A model generated the notes under the pieces. That model was not told the DNA's origin. It did not search any database and was given only the letters and a program-made list of their open reading frames with translations. A DNA stretch of 53,549 nt from Enterococcus aquimarinus (GTDB lineage: Bacteria; Bacillota; Bacilli; Lactobacillales; Enterococcaceae): NCBI RefSeq assembly GCF_001885765.1, contig NZ_JXKD01000014.1, forward strand, positions 1-53,549, read 5' to 3'. Made by a program: the position numbers and the translations under genes. Shown in pieces: positions 25,880 to 33,746 of this stretch (its first letter is position 1; every line of letters starts with the position of its first letter).

Positions 25880-27373
25880 TTAAGAGAATGTAGACCGCAA
25901 CTGCCAATGGGTGCCTGAGAAATGGCCATTTTCACCTTCAACAAAAAGATTTGTTTGGTCTATTTCGGGAAAGACACGAGAGGTAAAGACGTGTAAGCCA
26001 TCATTTACAAAAATTTCACAAATCGATTGATCGACAAAGATTTGGAAAGTGAGTTCTTGCTTGCGATCAATGGTGATTGTCCGTGTAGTACCAAACGCTT
26101 CATTTAATGGTCGGCTGACACGCGAGCGGTCTATTGTTATCTTACCATTTTTTGCGTCAAAATGAAGCGTGAAAGGGTGTTTGTTTTCGGCATCGGCAAA
26201 TAAGTGAATCTTCCCGTGACTCTCAGGTGAAAACGTCAAACGTAACTCATAGCGATTCTGCTGATTCTCTTTTACCAAAGGCGTTAAGGCGCCAAGTTCG
26301 CCTGCTACAGGTGTCGCTATTTGACGTAAGACTTCTAATTCCGTGATCGGTGTTTGGTAGAGACGGTTCTGTTTAATTGAAAGTTCTTTTACGAGGCTCA
26401 GACAATGTGCCCAATTTTGTTCATCAGTTGGATAGGTTAATTCGGGTAATCCGGCCCAACCCACACTTAATACCCGTCCATCTGGTGCGTTGATGACTTG
26501 ACTGGCATAAAGATCAAATCCTTCATCCAGATTTTGAATCGGTTGTGGATTGGTTAAGGTGACATTGTTTACATCAAATTGTTCGCCGACAACGAAGGTA
26601 TTCGGATAAATATTTTGATAAGCGAAGTCTTCTTTTGCCATTCCTTGTGGACAAAAAATGAGAACGGGCTGATCCTTAATAAAGACGAGATTTGGACATT
26701 CTACCATATAACCTGCTTGCGCTGGCATATAATCTAATTCTCCGAGGAGTTGCCAATTTGTATACGTATCGCCTTGATACACCAGGACTTTTCCCTCTTC
26801 TTGGACTGTTTGAGCGCCGATAATCAGTAAATAGCCTCCTTGATAGGGAATCACTTGGGGATCACGAAAATGATCGGTGTAGCCTTCAGGTGGTGCAGGT
26901 ATTAGCGGTTGTTCGATTTTGGTGATATGATTTTGCGTATTCATGAGTGCGCCCATTTGATATGAGAAACGATTCCAGTCACGGTCGCGAACATTTCCCG
27001 TATAGGCAAGCAATAATTCTTCGCCGATCGGTAAAGCCGTACCAGAATAAACGCCATGACTGTCATATTTAGTAGAAGGCTCAAGTTTAACGCCTTCTGC
27101 TTGCCAATCAACAAGATTATCTGAGGTTAAATGAAACCATGATTTTAATCCATGCACAGGACCATACGGAAAAGCTTGGTAAAACAAGTGCCATTGACCA
27201 TTGAAGTAGGAGAAGCCATTTGGATCGTTTAAGAGCCCGCTTTTCGGTTGGATATGAAAATTGAGGCGCCAAGTCGATTGTTGAACTTGCTCCTCTAACG
27301 TTTTAGTGTATTCTTTGTCCCACAGATGATAAGGACGGTAACGTAGCGCCGTCGTCCATTCAGTGATATTCAT
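25880..27373 (-). CDS. scrB: sucrose-6-phosphate hydrolase ScrB (GH32)
   Basis: A 497-residue family 32 enzyme that cleaves sucrose-6-phosphate, formed by ScrA, to glucose-6-phosphate and fructose. Catalytic residues are Asp50 in 'GLLNDPNGF' (nucleophile), Asp171 in 'HFRDPQVI' (transition-state stabiliser) and Glu225 in 'MVECPNLV' (acid/base). It has no signal peptide. RBS 'aaaggag' lies 7 bases upstream. It is transcribed with scrR from a promoter in the scrB-scrA gap. Confidence 0.95.
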   Translation of the reverse strand: MNITEWTTALRYRPYHLWDKEYTKTLEEQVQQSTWRLNFHIQPKSGLLNDPNGFSYFNGQWHLFYQAFPYGPVHGLKSWFHLTSDNLVDWQAEGVKLEPSTKYDSHGVYSGTALPIGEELLLAYTGNVRDRDWNRFSYQMGALMNTQNHITKIEQPLIPAPPEGYTDHFRDPQVIPYQGGYLLIIGAQTVQEEGKVLVYQGDTYTNWQLLGELDYMPAQAGYMVECPNLVFIKDQPVLIFCPQGMAKEDFAYQNIYPNTFVVGEQFDVNNVTLTNPQPIQNLDEGFDLYASQVINAPDGRVLSVGWAGLPELTYPTDEQNWAHCLSLVKELSIKQNRLYQTPITELEVLRQIATPVAGELGALTPLVKENQQNRYELRLTFSPESHGKIHLFADAENKHPFTLHFDAKNGKITIDRSRVSRPLNEAFGTTRTITIDRKQELTFQIFVDQSICEIFVNDGLHVFTSRVFPEIDQTNLFVEGENGHFSGTHWQLRSTFS

Positions 27374-27408
27374 GAAACCGCTCCTTTGTAAGTGTATTCT
27401 TTGCCTTT

Positions 27409-27437
27409 AAGATAACGTAAAACAACTGTATTGTCAA
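27409..27437 (-). promoter_or_regulatory. scrBR promoter
   Basis: On the minus strand TTGACA (27432-27437) and TATCTT (27409-27414) are 17 bp apart. The start codon of scrB is about 36 bp further. It lies back to back with the scrA promoter. Confidence 0.65.
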
Positions 27438-27507
27438 ACAGATAACATATAAAATCGTTGTTAAATATTACTAGATAAGGTTTTATAATCTATCTTAAAA
27501 TAAAATT

Positions 27508-27544
27508 GATAAACGTTTGACATTTTTTGTGAATCCGTTATAAT
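27508..27544 (+). promoter_or_regulatory. scrA promoter with overlapping ScrR-type operator
   Basis: Consensus -35 TTGACA (27517-27522), 16-bp spacer and -10 TATAAT (27539-27544). A LacI-family-style palindrome, gataaacgtttgac (27508-27521) with a central CG, overlaps the -35. A second CG-centred element, aaaaagcgattaca, lies just after the -10 at about 27550-27563; it fits 12 of 14 cre positions and might bind CcpA or ScrR. Repression without sucrose is the expected outcome. Confidence 0.75.
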
Positions 27545-27580
27545 AAATAAAAAAGCGATTACATCCAAGGAGGAAATCAA

Positions 27581-29515
27581 ATGAATCACAAAAAAGTTGC
27601 GCAGGATATTTTGTCTGCGATTGGAGAAGATAATTTAATTGCTGCGGCTCACTGCGCTACACGTTTACGGTTGGTATTAAAAGATTCCAGTCTCGTCGAT
27701 CAAAAGGCTTTAGACGAACACGACGATATTAAAGGAACCTTTGAAACAAACGGTCAATTCCAAATTATTATTGGACCGGGAGATGTGAATAAGGTTTATG
27801 CAGAGATGTTAAAGATCACTGATGTGCAAGGGTCTTCAACTGAAAAACTCAAAGAAGTGGCAAGTAACGGGAAGAAACCCAATCCAGTGATGAGTTTAAT
27901 CAAAGTCTTATCCGATATTTTTGTTCCATTAATTCCTGCATTAGTAGCAGGCGGTTTACTGATGGCAATTAACAATGTGTTGACTTCTCAAGGGTTATTC
28001 GGAGCACAATCCGTCGTTGAGATGTTTCCTGAGATTAAAGATTTTGCTAGCATCATTAATTTACTCGCTTCAGCGCCCTTTGCTTTCTTGCCGATTTTAG
28101 TCGGATTTTCAGCAACCAAGCGCTTTGGGGGAAATGGCTATTTAGGAGCCGCGATGGCGATGGCAATGGTTATGCCAGATCTTGTAAACGGTTATGGTGT
28201 CGCAAATGCAGTAGCTGAAGGAACGATGCCTTATTGGAATATTTTCGGACTCCAAGTCGCTCAAGCAGGCTATCAAGGATCTGTTTTGCCAGTGTTAGCA
28301 GTTTCTTATATTTTGGCGAATTTGGAAAAATTCTTCCATAAACGTATTCCACAAGTATTTGATTTTACCTTCACGCCGATGTTAGCCATTATTACAACCG
28401 GGTTATTGACGTTCACGATTGTGGGTCCATTTATGCGCTTGGTATCTGATGGCTTAACGGATAGCCTCGTGTGGCTTTATAATACAACGGGTGCTGTTGG
28501 TCTAGGCGTTTTTGGAACGTTTTATTCTGCGATTGTGATTACAGGTTTACATCAAAGTTTCCCAGCTATTGAAACGACGCTACTAGCGGAAGTTGCCAAA
28601 ACGGGTGGTTCTTTTATTTTTCCAATCGCCGCGATGGCTAATATTGCACAAGGTGCCGCAACTCTAGCCGTTTTTGTAAATAGCAAAAATGAAAAAGAAA
28701 AAAGTTTAGCATCCTCTGCAAGTATTTCCGCGCTGTTAGGCATTACGGAACCTGCGATTTTTGGAGTGAACTTGAAACTGAAATATCCCTTTATTTGTGC
28801 GATGATTGCTTCTGGTATCGCAAGTGTCTTTATCGGAATTTTCCGCGTTCTCGCGGTATCGATGGGTCCTGCGGGAGTGATCGGTTTTATCTCGATTTCC
28901 GCACCGAAAGTAACTAGCTTCATGCTTTGTGCGCTCATTAGTTTTGTACTAGGATTTGTCTTGACGTTCCTTTATGGCAAAAAACAAATGAGTCAAACGA
29001 CGACTACGATAGAAGAAAAAACAAATGAAGACACACCAGATGCTTCTGTGACACAACAAGCAGGAGAAACAATTGCTGCACCTGTGACAGGTCAAACCGT
29101 TGCATTAGGTACTGTCAATGATCCCGTGTTTTCAAGTGAAATGATGGGTAAAGGGATTGGTATCTTACCTCAAAGTAACGAAGTGTATGCGCCAGCGGAT
29201 GGGACGTTAACCGTGGTCTACGGAACGAAACATGCGTATGGGATTACCACGACACAAGGGACAGAGTTGTTAATTCATATTGGGATTGATACGGTTAATC
29301 TAGCAGGACAACATTTTACAACGAACAAACAAAGTGGCGAACAAGTGAAAAAAGGTGAGTTACTTGGGACATTTGATCGAGAAGCCATTCAAGCAGCTGG
29401 CTACGATACGACGGTTTTAGTCATCGTGACCAACACGAACGACTTCAGCGATGTTCGCGTACATGAAGAGTTGAATGTGACAAATGGCCAAGAAATAATC
29501 CAAACTATTTCATAA
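27581..29515 (+). CDS. scrA: sucrose-specific PTS enzyme IIBCA (ScrA)
   Basis: A 644-residue phosphotransferase permease that imports sucrose as sucrose-6-phosphate. Domain order is IIB (phospho-Cys25 in '[15 protein letters not shown]'), a hydrophobic IIC domain from about residue 105 to 465 with the 'ITGLHQSF' and '[13 protein letters not shown]' motifs, a charged linker, and a glucose-type IIA domain with active His566 in '[12 protein letters not shown]'. RBS 'aaggagg' precedes the ATG. It is divergent from scrB-scrR. Confidence 0.95.
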   Translation: MNHKKVAQDILSAIGEDNLIAAAHCATRLRLVLKDSSLVDQKALDEHDDIKGTFETNGQFQIIIGPGDVNKVYAEMLKITDVQGSSTEKLKEVASNGKKPNPVMSLIKVLSDIFVPLIPALVAGGLLMAINNVLTSQGLFGAQSVVEMFPEIKDFASIINLLASAPFAFLPILVGFSATKRFGGNGYLGAAMAMAMVMPDLVNGYGVANAVAEGTMPYWNIFGLQVAQAGYQGSVLPVLAVSYILANLEKFFHKRIPQVFDFTFTPMLAIITTGLLTFTIVGPFMRLVSDGLTDSLVWLYNTTGAVGLGVFGTFYSAIVITGLHQSFPAIETTLLAEVAKTGGSFIFPIAAMANIAQGAATLAVFVNSKNEKEKSLASSASISALLGITEPAIFGVNLKLKYPFICAMIASGIASVFIGIFRVLAVSMGPAGVIGFISISAPKVTSFMLCALISFVLGFVLTFLYGKKQMSQTTTTIEEKTNEDTPDASVTQQAGETIAAPVTGQTVALGTVNDPVFSSEMMGKGIGILPQSNEVYAPADGTLTVVYGTKHAYGITTTQGTELLIHIGIDTVNLAGQHFTTNKQSGEQVKKGELLGTFDREAIQAAGYDTTVLVIVTNTNDFSDVRVHEELNVTNGQEIIQTIS

Positions 29516-29526
29516 TAAGGAACGAT

Positions 29527-29572
29527 AAAAAAAGGAGTTCGACTGTATCAGGCAGACGAAATCCTTTTTTTT
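29527..29572 (+). terminator. scrA terminator
   Basis: An A-rich left arm with ggagttcg and a right arm cgaaatcc running into eight Ts. One internal mismatch. It lies 12 bp after the scrA stop. Confidence 0.8.
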
Positions 29573-29747
29573 GCTATTTCTATGGCAATTTGTCTGTTTT
29601 GAAATTGGCCTTTAAAGCGTAGATCTGGCCGTAGACGCACAAGTTTGTGAAGAGCGAATGTTAGAAAACGAAAATCAGATAGCGCTTTGATCGTTCTGAG
29701 TTCACAAAGAACCTGCATTTTTCGATACGCTTTGACCAATAGCCAAA

Positions 29748-29802
29748 ATACGTGTATGTGCTTGATTTGCTATTCTAAACACACCTCGAGGAATACACGT
29801 AT
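29748..29802. promoter_or_regulatory. inverted repeat upstream of the small sigma factor gene
   Basis: atacgtgtat (29748-29757) and atacacgtat (29793-29802) are perfect inverted copies 35 bases apart. They lie in the 303-bp gap between scrA and the sigma-like gene, the second copy 16 bases before the start codon. A possible promoter (ttgacc, 17 bp, tatgtg) overlaps the first copy. They may be operator half-sites or a leader stem that controls expression of the sigma factor. The rest of the gap holds only the scrA terminator. Confidence 0.45.
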
Positions 29803-29818
29803 AAAGGAAATCAAAAAA

Positions 29819-30298
29819 ATGGAACAACAGGAGTTAAATCAACTGATTCAAGATTATGAAAGATTATTTCATAAAGTGCTCCAACGCTGTAGTCTTTTTC
29901 CTGGACAAGTCGATTATGAGGATCATCTGCAGGAATTACGACTTTTATTTTTCATGCGAGCAAAAGAATACGCAACGAAAAGCGAATTTGAAGCGGATAA
30001 CGATATCACTTATTTATTTCGTCATTTATTATGGCGGATGATTGATACGAAGCGTAAAAAGTACCTTGAAATAGAAGAAGTGACGGATGAGATTCTGGAT
30101 TATTTGCCCAATGAAGACCCCACGGATTTTCATTTTGAAAGTTTGGATCGATTGGCACGATTTTATCAGCAACTTTCGCCAAAAGACCAACAAAAATGTC
30201 GCGCATTACTCACGAATGAAAATCTATCACGTCAAAATAAAAGTCGCTACCGAAAATATTTTCGCAAACATTTTCAACATTCTTTTGAAAAAGTGTGA
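29819..30298 (+). CDS. small sigma-70-like factor (ComX/SigH type)
   Basis: A 159-residue protein. Residues 30-75 ('VDYEDHLQELRLLFFMRAKEY' to 'LFRHLLWRMIDTKRKK') resemble sigma region 2, with the RNA-polymerase-binding helix and the basic 'W.MIDTKRK' -10-recognition helix. Residues 105-155 could be a reduced region 4 ('RFYQQLSPKDQQKCRALL', then a basic 'NKSRYRKYFRKHF' tail). Size and layout resemble ComX/SigH-like alternative factors of Lactobacillales. The ATG at 29819 has RBS 'aaagga'; an in-frame extension to 29687 overlaps the terminator-flanking DNA and lacks an RBS. It is followed by two tiny genes and a lysozyme it may control. Confidence 0.7.
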   Translation: MEQQELNQLIQDYERLFHKVLQRCSLFPGQVDYEDHLQELRLLFFMRAKEYATKSEFEADNDITYLFRHLLWRMIDTKRKKYLEIEEVTDEILDYLPNEDPTDFHFESLDRLARFYQQLSPKDQQKCRALLTNENLSRQNKSRYRKYFRKHFQHSFEKV

Positions 30299-30372
30299 CA
30301 AATGAATGAGTAGACTCGTTTATAGAAGTGTAAGGCGCGCAACTTACCAAAACAATTCTAGGAGGAACCCAA

Positions 30373-30579
30373 ATGAAAACTCGTAATCAAGCAAAATTAA
30401 CTGTTCAATTAAGTGTCGATGGAGAAGAAAAATTACAAAAACAAAGCTTTAGTCACGTGAAAGCCGATGTAACCGAAGAAACCATTTTAGCATTCGGTGA
30501 AGCCATTGCCCGTTTTGATCCAGAGAATAGTCGTTTAGAGAGCATGATTGAAACTGTCGATTTCGAATATAGAAAATAA
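30373..30579 (+). CDS. DUF1659 protein
   Basis: A 68-residue acidic protein of the DUF1659 type ('KTRNQAKLTVQLSVDGEEKLQKQSF' start, then 'VTEETILAFGEAIARF'). The family is common in Firmicutes, has no established function and is usually encoded directly before a DUF2922 gene, as here. RBS 'ctaggagga' lies 6 bases upstream. Confidence 0.8.
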   Translation: MKTRNQAKLTVQLSVDGEEKLQKQSFSHVKADVTEETILAFGEAIARFDPENSRLESMIETVDFEYRK

Positions 30580-30594
30580 TAGGAGGATATGACC

Positions 30595-30813
30595 ATGAAA
30601 AAACTACATTTAACATTTTTAAACCAAGAAGGAAAGAAACATAAATTAATTCCCAAAATCGCGTCAACAGAACTAACAGCAGAGGAAGTCGAAGCAGCGA
30701 TGAATGAGTTAGCGACGCTAGATCTCTTTGAAAAAGAAAGTGTCGCATTGTATCAAGCGGTAGACAGTGCGAAATACGTTGAAACGATTGAAACGCCGCT
30801 TTTTAATAAATAA
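30595..30813 (+). CDS. DUF2922 protein
   Basis: A 72-residue protein of the DUF2922 type ('KKLHLTFLNQEGKKHKLIPKI', 'TAEEVEAAMNELATLDLF', C-terminal 'AKYVETIETPLFN'). Function unknown. The ATG at 30595, 8 bases after 'aggagg', is preferred over 30589. It follows the DUF1659 gene by 15 bp, and the pair is likely cotranscribed. Confidence 0.8.
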   Translation: MKKLHLTFLNQEGKKHKLIPKIASTELTAEEVEAAMNELATLDLFEKESVALYQAVDSAKYVETIETPLFNK

Positions 30814-30828
30814 ATTTTTCCTTCATTA

Positions 30829-30884
30829 TATAAGTATATAAGTATAAGAAGAAAAATATAAGTATATAAGTATAAGAAGAAAAA
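30829..30884. repeat. two perfect tandem copies of a 28-bp sequence
   Basis: 30829-30856 and 30857-30884 are identical. Each copy starts tataagtata and ends aagaagaaaaa and itself contains a shorter ataagta repeat. It lies after the DUF2922 stop and just before the terminator hairpin at 30889. Such short direct duplications can change copy number by slippage. Confidence 0.95.
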
Positions 30885-30888
30885 TGCG

Positions 30889-30925
30889 AAGGAGTATGGA
30901 CGAGGGTCTGTACTCCTTTATTTTA
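30889..30925 (+). terminator. hairpin between the DUF1659/DUF2922 pair and the lysozyme gene
   Basis: aaggagta (30889-30896) pairs with tactcctt (30911-30918), followed by tatttt. It would end most transcripts of the small genes or act as an attenuator for the lysozyme gene, whose RBS (aaggagg) comes right after it. Confidence 0.65.
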
Positions 30926-30938
30926 AGGAGGAAAACCG

Positions 30939-31802
30939 ATGAATCCAAAACCAATCATTCTAGATATCAGCGAGTGGCAAGTCCCCAGTCAAATTAATTA
31001 CGACGTCTTAAGCCGACAAATCGGTGGTGTGATCGTTCGCATTCAGTATGGTTCGAACTATGAAGATAAACATTATCGCACGCATCTTGCAGCCTTTCAA
31101 AAATACAACGTCCCAGTCGCTGTCTACTCTTGGGTGCGCGGCACTTCTATTGCGGACATGGAAAAAGAAGCGAGTGATTTCTATCGTCGTGCGAAAGCAT
31201 TTCAGCCAAGCTTCTGGTGGTTAGACGTTGAAGAGCAATCGATGACCGATATGCGATTTGGTGTCGAAGCATACCGTAATAAACTCAAAAGTTTAGGAGC
31301 TAAAAAAGTTGGTACCTATATCGCCAACCACTTGTATCGCCAGTTCAATATCGATACCAAAAAGTTTGACGCCATATGGCTACCTACTTATGGACAAAAT
31401 ACGGGCATTTACCAAGGGAATAATCCTACCGCAACCAGTGAGTATCATCTTCATCAATATACGGATCAAGGCCGTTTAGCCGGTTATTCTGGAAATCTTG
31501 ATTTGAATCGTATTGCCAAAGGGAATATCACAGATTATTTTGAAGGAAGTACCTCTCCTTCAGCCCCCGTTCCACCTACTCAAAATGAACAAACGTACCA
31601 GTTATTATTTGATGTTCATTTAAGAAAAGAGCCTTCGACTAAATCCACGAGTATTGCCTTACTTAAACAAGGTACGCAGATTCGCATCCGAAATTTGCAT
31701 CATCACGAAAGTTATCTGTGGGGCGAACAAAAAAGAACAGATGGCTCAACCGCTTACATCGCACTCGGAATGTTACAGGGATATGTCAGTAAGGTTAAGT
31801 GA
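30939..31802 (+). CDS. GH25 lysozyme with SH3 domain, no signal peptide (endolysin-like)
   Basis: A 287-residue muramidase. The GH25 domain (residues 4-200) has catalytic residues in 'ILDISEWQ' and 'WWLDVEEQS'. A Ser/Pro/Thr-rich linker (about 204-218) and an SH3-type cell-wall-binding domain follow. The N-terminus is polar, so no signal peptide is present. That is typical of phage endolysins, but no holin or other phage gene is visible. It sits after a small sigma-like factor and DUF1659/DUF2922 genes. Export would need lysis, a holin elsewhere, or a non-classical route. Confidence 0.85.
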   Translation: MNPKPIILDISEWQVPSQINYDVLSRQIGGVIVRIQYGSNYEDKHYRTHLAAFQKYNVPVAVYSWVRGTSIADMEKEASDFYRRAKAFQPSFWWLDVEEQSMTDMRFGVEAYRNKLKSLGAKKVGTYIANHLYRQFNIDTKKFDAIWLPTYGQNTGIYQGNNPTATSEYHLHQYTDQGRLAGYSGNLDLNRIAKGNITDYFEGSTSPSAPVPPTQNEQTYQLLFDVHLRKEPSTKSTSIALLKQGTQIRIRNLHHHESYLWGEQKRTDGSTAYIALGMLQGYVSKVK

Positions 31803-31809
31803 ATTTAAC

Positions 31810-31834
31810 AAAACACCCATTTTGGGTGTTTTTT
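31810..31834 (+). terminator. terminator after the signal-less lysozyme gene
   Basis: aaaacaccca / tgggtgtttt stem with a short T loop, followed by more Ts. It lies 8 bp after the stop. Confidence 0.85.
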
Positions 31835-31877
31835 GCTGTTTTTGGGACCAGATTCAAGACAAAAAGCTAGAATTACC

Positions 31878-31906
31878 TTCCAATTTATTACCACAAATCG
31901 TATAAT
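31878..31906 (+). promoter_or_regulatory. putative promoter of the polysaccharide cluster
   Basis: Perfect -10 TATAAT (31901-31906) with a weak -35 TTCCAA 17 bp upstream. It lies 107 bp before the LytR-CpsA-Psr gene, in the only sizeable gap before the cluster. Confidence 0.5.
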
Positions 31907-32012
31907 CATTCTATATGTCTTTTATTACATAAAGGCAAGTCATAAGATTGTGAAAGTAAATACCAATTGAACGAAAAAGTTTTTCCAGTTTAAAGACAAT
32001 GGGGGAAGTAAA

Positions 32013-32939
32013 ATGTCAAAAGTACAGAAGTTTTTTATAGGCGTTCTCGGAGTACTGCTAGTGCTAGTCATCGGGGTCACCGCCTTTGCGACAAAAATTT
32101 ATTTTGATGTAAAGGGTAGTGTCGATAAGACGTATGAAACGGTCGAGCGGCAAGAAACAGGCGCTGGTCGGGATGGAAAGGTTAACTTAAACAATAAAGA
32201 ATCTTTTTCTATCTTACTAATGGGTGTGGATACTGGAGATTTAGGACGTACTGATACCGGTCGTTCTGATGCCATCATGGTCGCAACCGTTAGCCCAGAA
32301 GATAATAAAACGCAAGTCGTCAGTATTCCGCGTGATACGTACATGGAAATTGTCGGATACGGTACCTTCGATAAAGTCAATCATGCTTATGCCTTTGGTG
32401 GACCGGCGATGTCAATGGATAGTTTAGAAAAATATTTAGATATCCCGATTGATCACTACGCAGCAATTAATTTAAAAGGAATTCAAGATTTAGTGAATGC
32501 CGTGGGTGGTGTGACGGTTAACAATGATTTGGCATTTACGATTGATGGGATTCCATTTGATATTGGCCAAATCGAATTAGATGGGGAAGAAGCACTAGCT
32601 TTTGTGCGGATGCGTTATGATGATCCAAGGGGCGATTATGGACGTCAAGAGCGTCAGCGTATAGTGATTCAAGGGATTATGCAAAAATTGATTTCGATCA
32701 ATAGTATGACAAAATATCAAAGCATATTAGATGCGATATCCGATAATATGAAAACCGATATGGATTTTGCGACAATGCAAACAATTGCCTTAGATTACCG
32801 TGACGCTTTTTCTACCATTCAAATGGATCAGCTCCAGGGTGAAGGATTTATGCAAGAGGGCGTCTCTTATCAACGTGTCTCTGACGAAGAGTTGGCTAGA
32901 GTTCAAGCGGAACTAAAAGATCAAATGAATTTGCAATAG
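32013..32939 (+). CDS. LytR-CpsA-Psr (LCP) family glycopolymer ligase
   Basis: A 308-residue membrane-anchored enzyme. One N-terminal membrane helix (about residues 5-29) is followed by the extracellular LCP domain with 'FSILLMGVDTGDLGRTDTGRSDAIMV', 'VVSIPRDTYMEI' (polyprenyl-phosphate-binding Arg/Asp residues), 'KVNHAYAFGG' and 'EALAFVRMRYDDPRGDYGRQERQR'. LCP enzymes transfer lipid-linked glycopolymers onto peptidoglycan. It stands first in the cluster as in many capsule loci of Gram-positives, so it probably attaches the polymer made by the following genes. RBS 'ggggga' is 6 bases upstream. Confidence 0.93.
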   Translation: MSKVQKFFIGVLGVLLVLVIGVTAFATKIYFDVKGSVDKTYETVERQETGAGRDGKVNLNNKESFSILLMGVDTGDLGRTDTGRSDAIMVATVSPEDNKTQVVSIPRDTYMEIVGYGTFDKVNHAYAFGGPAMSMDSLEKYLDIPIDHYAAINLKGIQDLVNAVGGVTVNNDLAFTIDGIPFDIGQIELDGEEALAFVRMRYDDPRGDYGRQERQRIVIQGIMQKLISINSMTKYQSILDAISDNMKTDMDFATMQTIALDYRDAFSTIQMDQLQGEGFMQEGVSYQRVSDEELARVQAELKDQMNLQ

Positions 32940-32959
32940 AATGAGAGAGAGATACCACG

Positions 32960-33715
32960 ATGAGTATGAGAATATTATCGTGGTATTTACGTGCAGATCA
33001 GGGGGATAATCAAATCATGGAACAAACTAAAGTTAGTAATCAAATCGCGTCCGATCCGGTAATCACACCACAAGGGAGAACAATAAATATGATTAAGTTA
33101 CGACAAAAACATTGGTTTTTCGTGGTAAAACGATTGGGAGACATTATCTGTAGTTCAATCGGATTAATCATACTCTCGCCACTCTTTTTAATCATTGCGA
33201 TTTTGATGAAATTCGAAGATCCAAAAGGACCGATATTTTTTAGCCAAACAAGAATCGGATTAAATGAAAAACCATTCAAAATGTACAAAATCAGATCGAT
33301 GGTGACGAATGCGGAAGAACTGTTAGAAGATCTGCTTGATGAGAATGAAGTTGAAGGTGCTATGTTCAAAATGAAAGAAGATCCAAGAGTTACTAGACTA
33401 GGAAAAGTTATCCGTAAATTCAGTTTAGATGAACTACCACAATTATTGAATGTGGTCAAAGGGGATATGAGTCTAGTTGGTCCTAGACCGCCATTAGAAA
33501 GAGAAGTAGTAGAATATTCTGAGTACGATAAACAACGCCTGTTAATTAAGCCGGGTTGTACAGGATTGTGGCAAGTGAGTGGAAGGAATAGTCTTAGCTT
33601 CGCTGAGATGGTTGAATTAGATTTAAAATATATTAGTAAAATAAATTTTATAACAGATATTAAAATTCTGTTGCTTACATTAAAAGTAATGATCTTTCCT
33701 AATGAATCATATTAA
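32960..33715 (+). CDS. initiating sugar-phosphate transferase (bacterial sugar transferase family)
   Basis: About 251 residues. The single membrane segment 'DIICSSIGLIILSPLFLIIAILM' is followed by the catalytic domain of undecaprenyl-phosphate sugar-phosphotransferases: 'GPIFFSQTRIG', 'FKMYKIRSMV', 'RKFSLDELPQLLNVVKGDMSLVGPRPPL' and 'PGCTGLWQVSGR'. It transfers the first sugar phosphate (glucose, galactose or N-acetyl sugar) to undecaprenyl phosphate and so starts the repeat unit. The first 40 residues are poorly conserved, so starts at 33017 ('gggggataa' upstream) or 33089 remain possible. Confidence 0.92.
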   Translation: MSMRILSWYLRADQGDNQIMEQTKVSNQIASDPVITPQGRTINMIKLRQKHWFFVVKRLGDIICSSIGLIILSPLFLIIAILMKFEDPKGPIFFSQTRIGLNEKPFKMYKIRSMVTNAEELLEDLLDENEVEGAMFKMKEDPRVTRLGKVIRKFSLDELPQLLNVVKGDMSLVGPRPPLEREVVEYSEYDKQRLLIKPGCTGLWQVSGRNSLSFAEMVELDLKYISKINFITDIKILLLTLKVMIFPNESY

Positions 33716-33746
33716 TTAAGAATATCTAGTATGGAGGAATTTAAAA

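Noticed and set aside
27508-27521. cre site over the scrA -35
   Set aside because: The CG-centred palindrome does not match the outer cre positions; a ScrR-type LacI-family operator fits better.
29687-29818. N-terminal extension of the sigma-like protein
   Set aside because: It crosses the presumed promoter and inverted repeat, has no RBS and is rich in Cys/Thr unlike the family; the ATG at 29819 has a good RBS.
30829-30884. CRISPR-like short repeats
   Set aside because: The 28-bp copies are directly adjacent with no spacer; this is a simple tandem duplication.
30939-31802. Prophage lysis module
   Set aside because: The lysozyme looks like an endolysin, but no holin, tail, integrase or other phage genes occur nearby.
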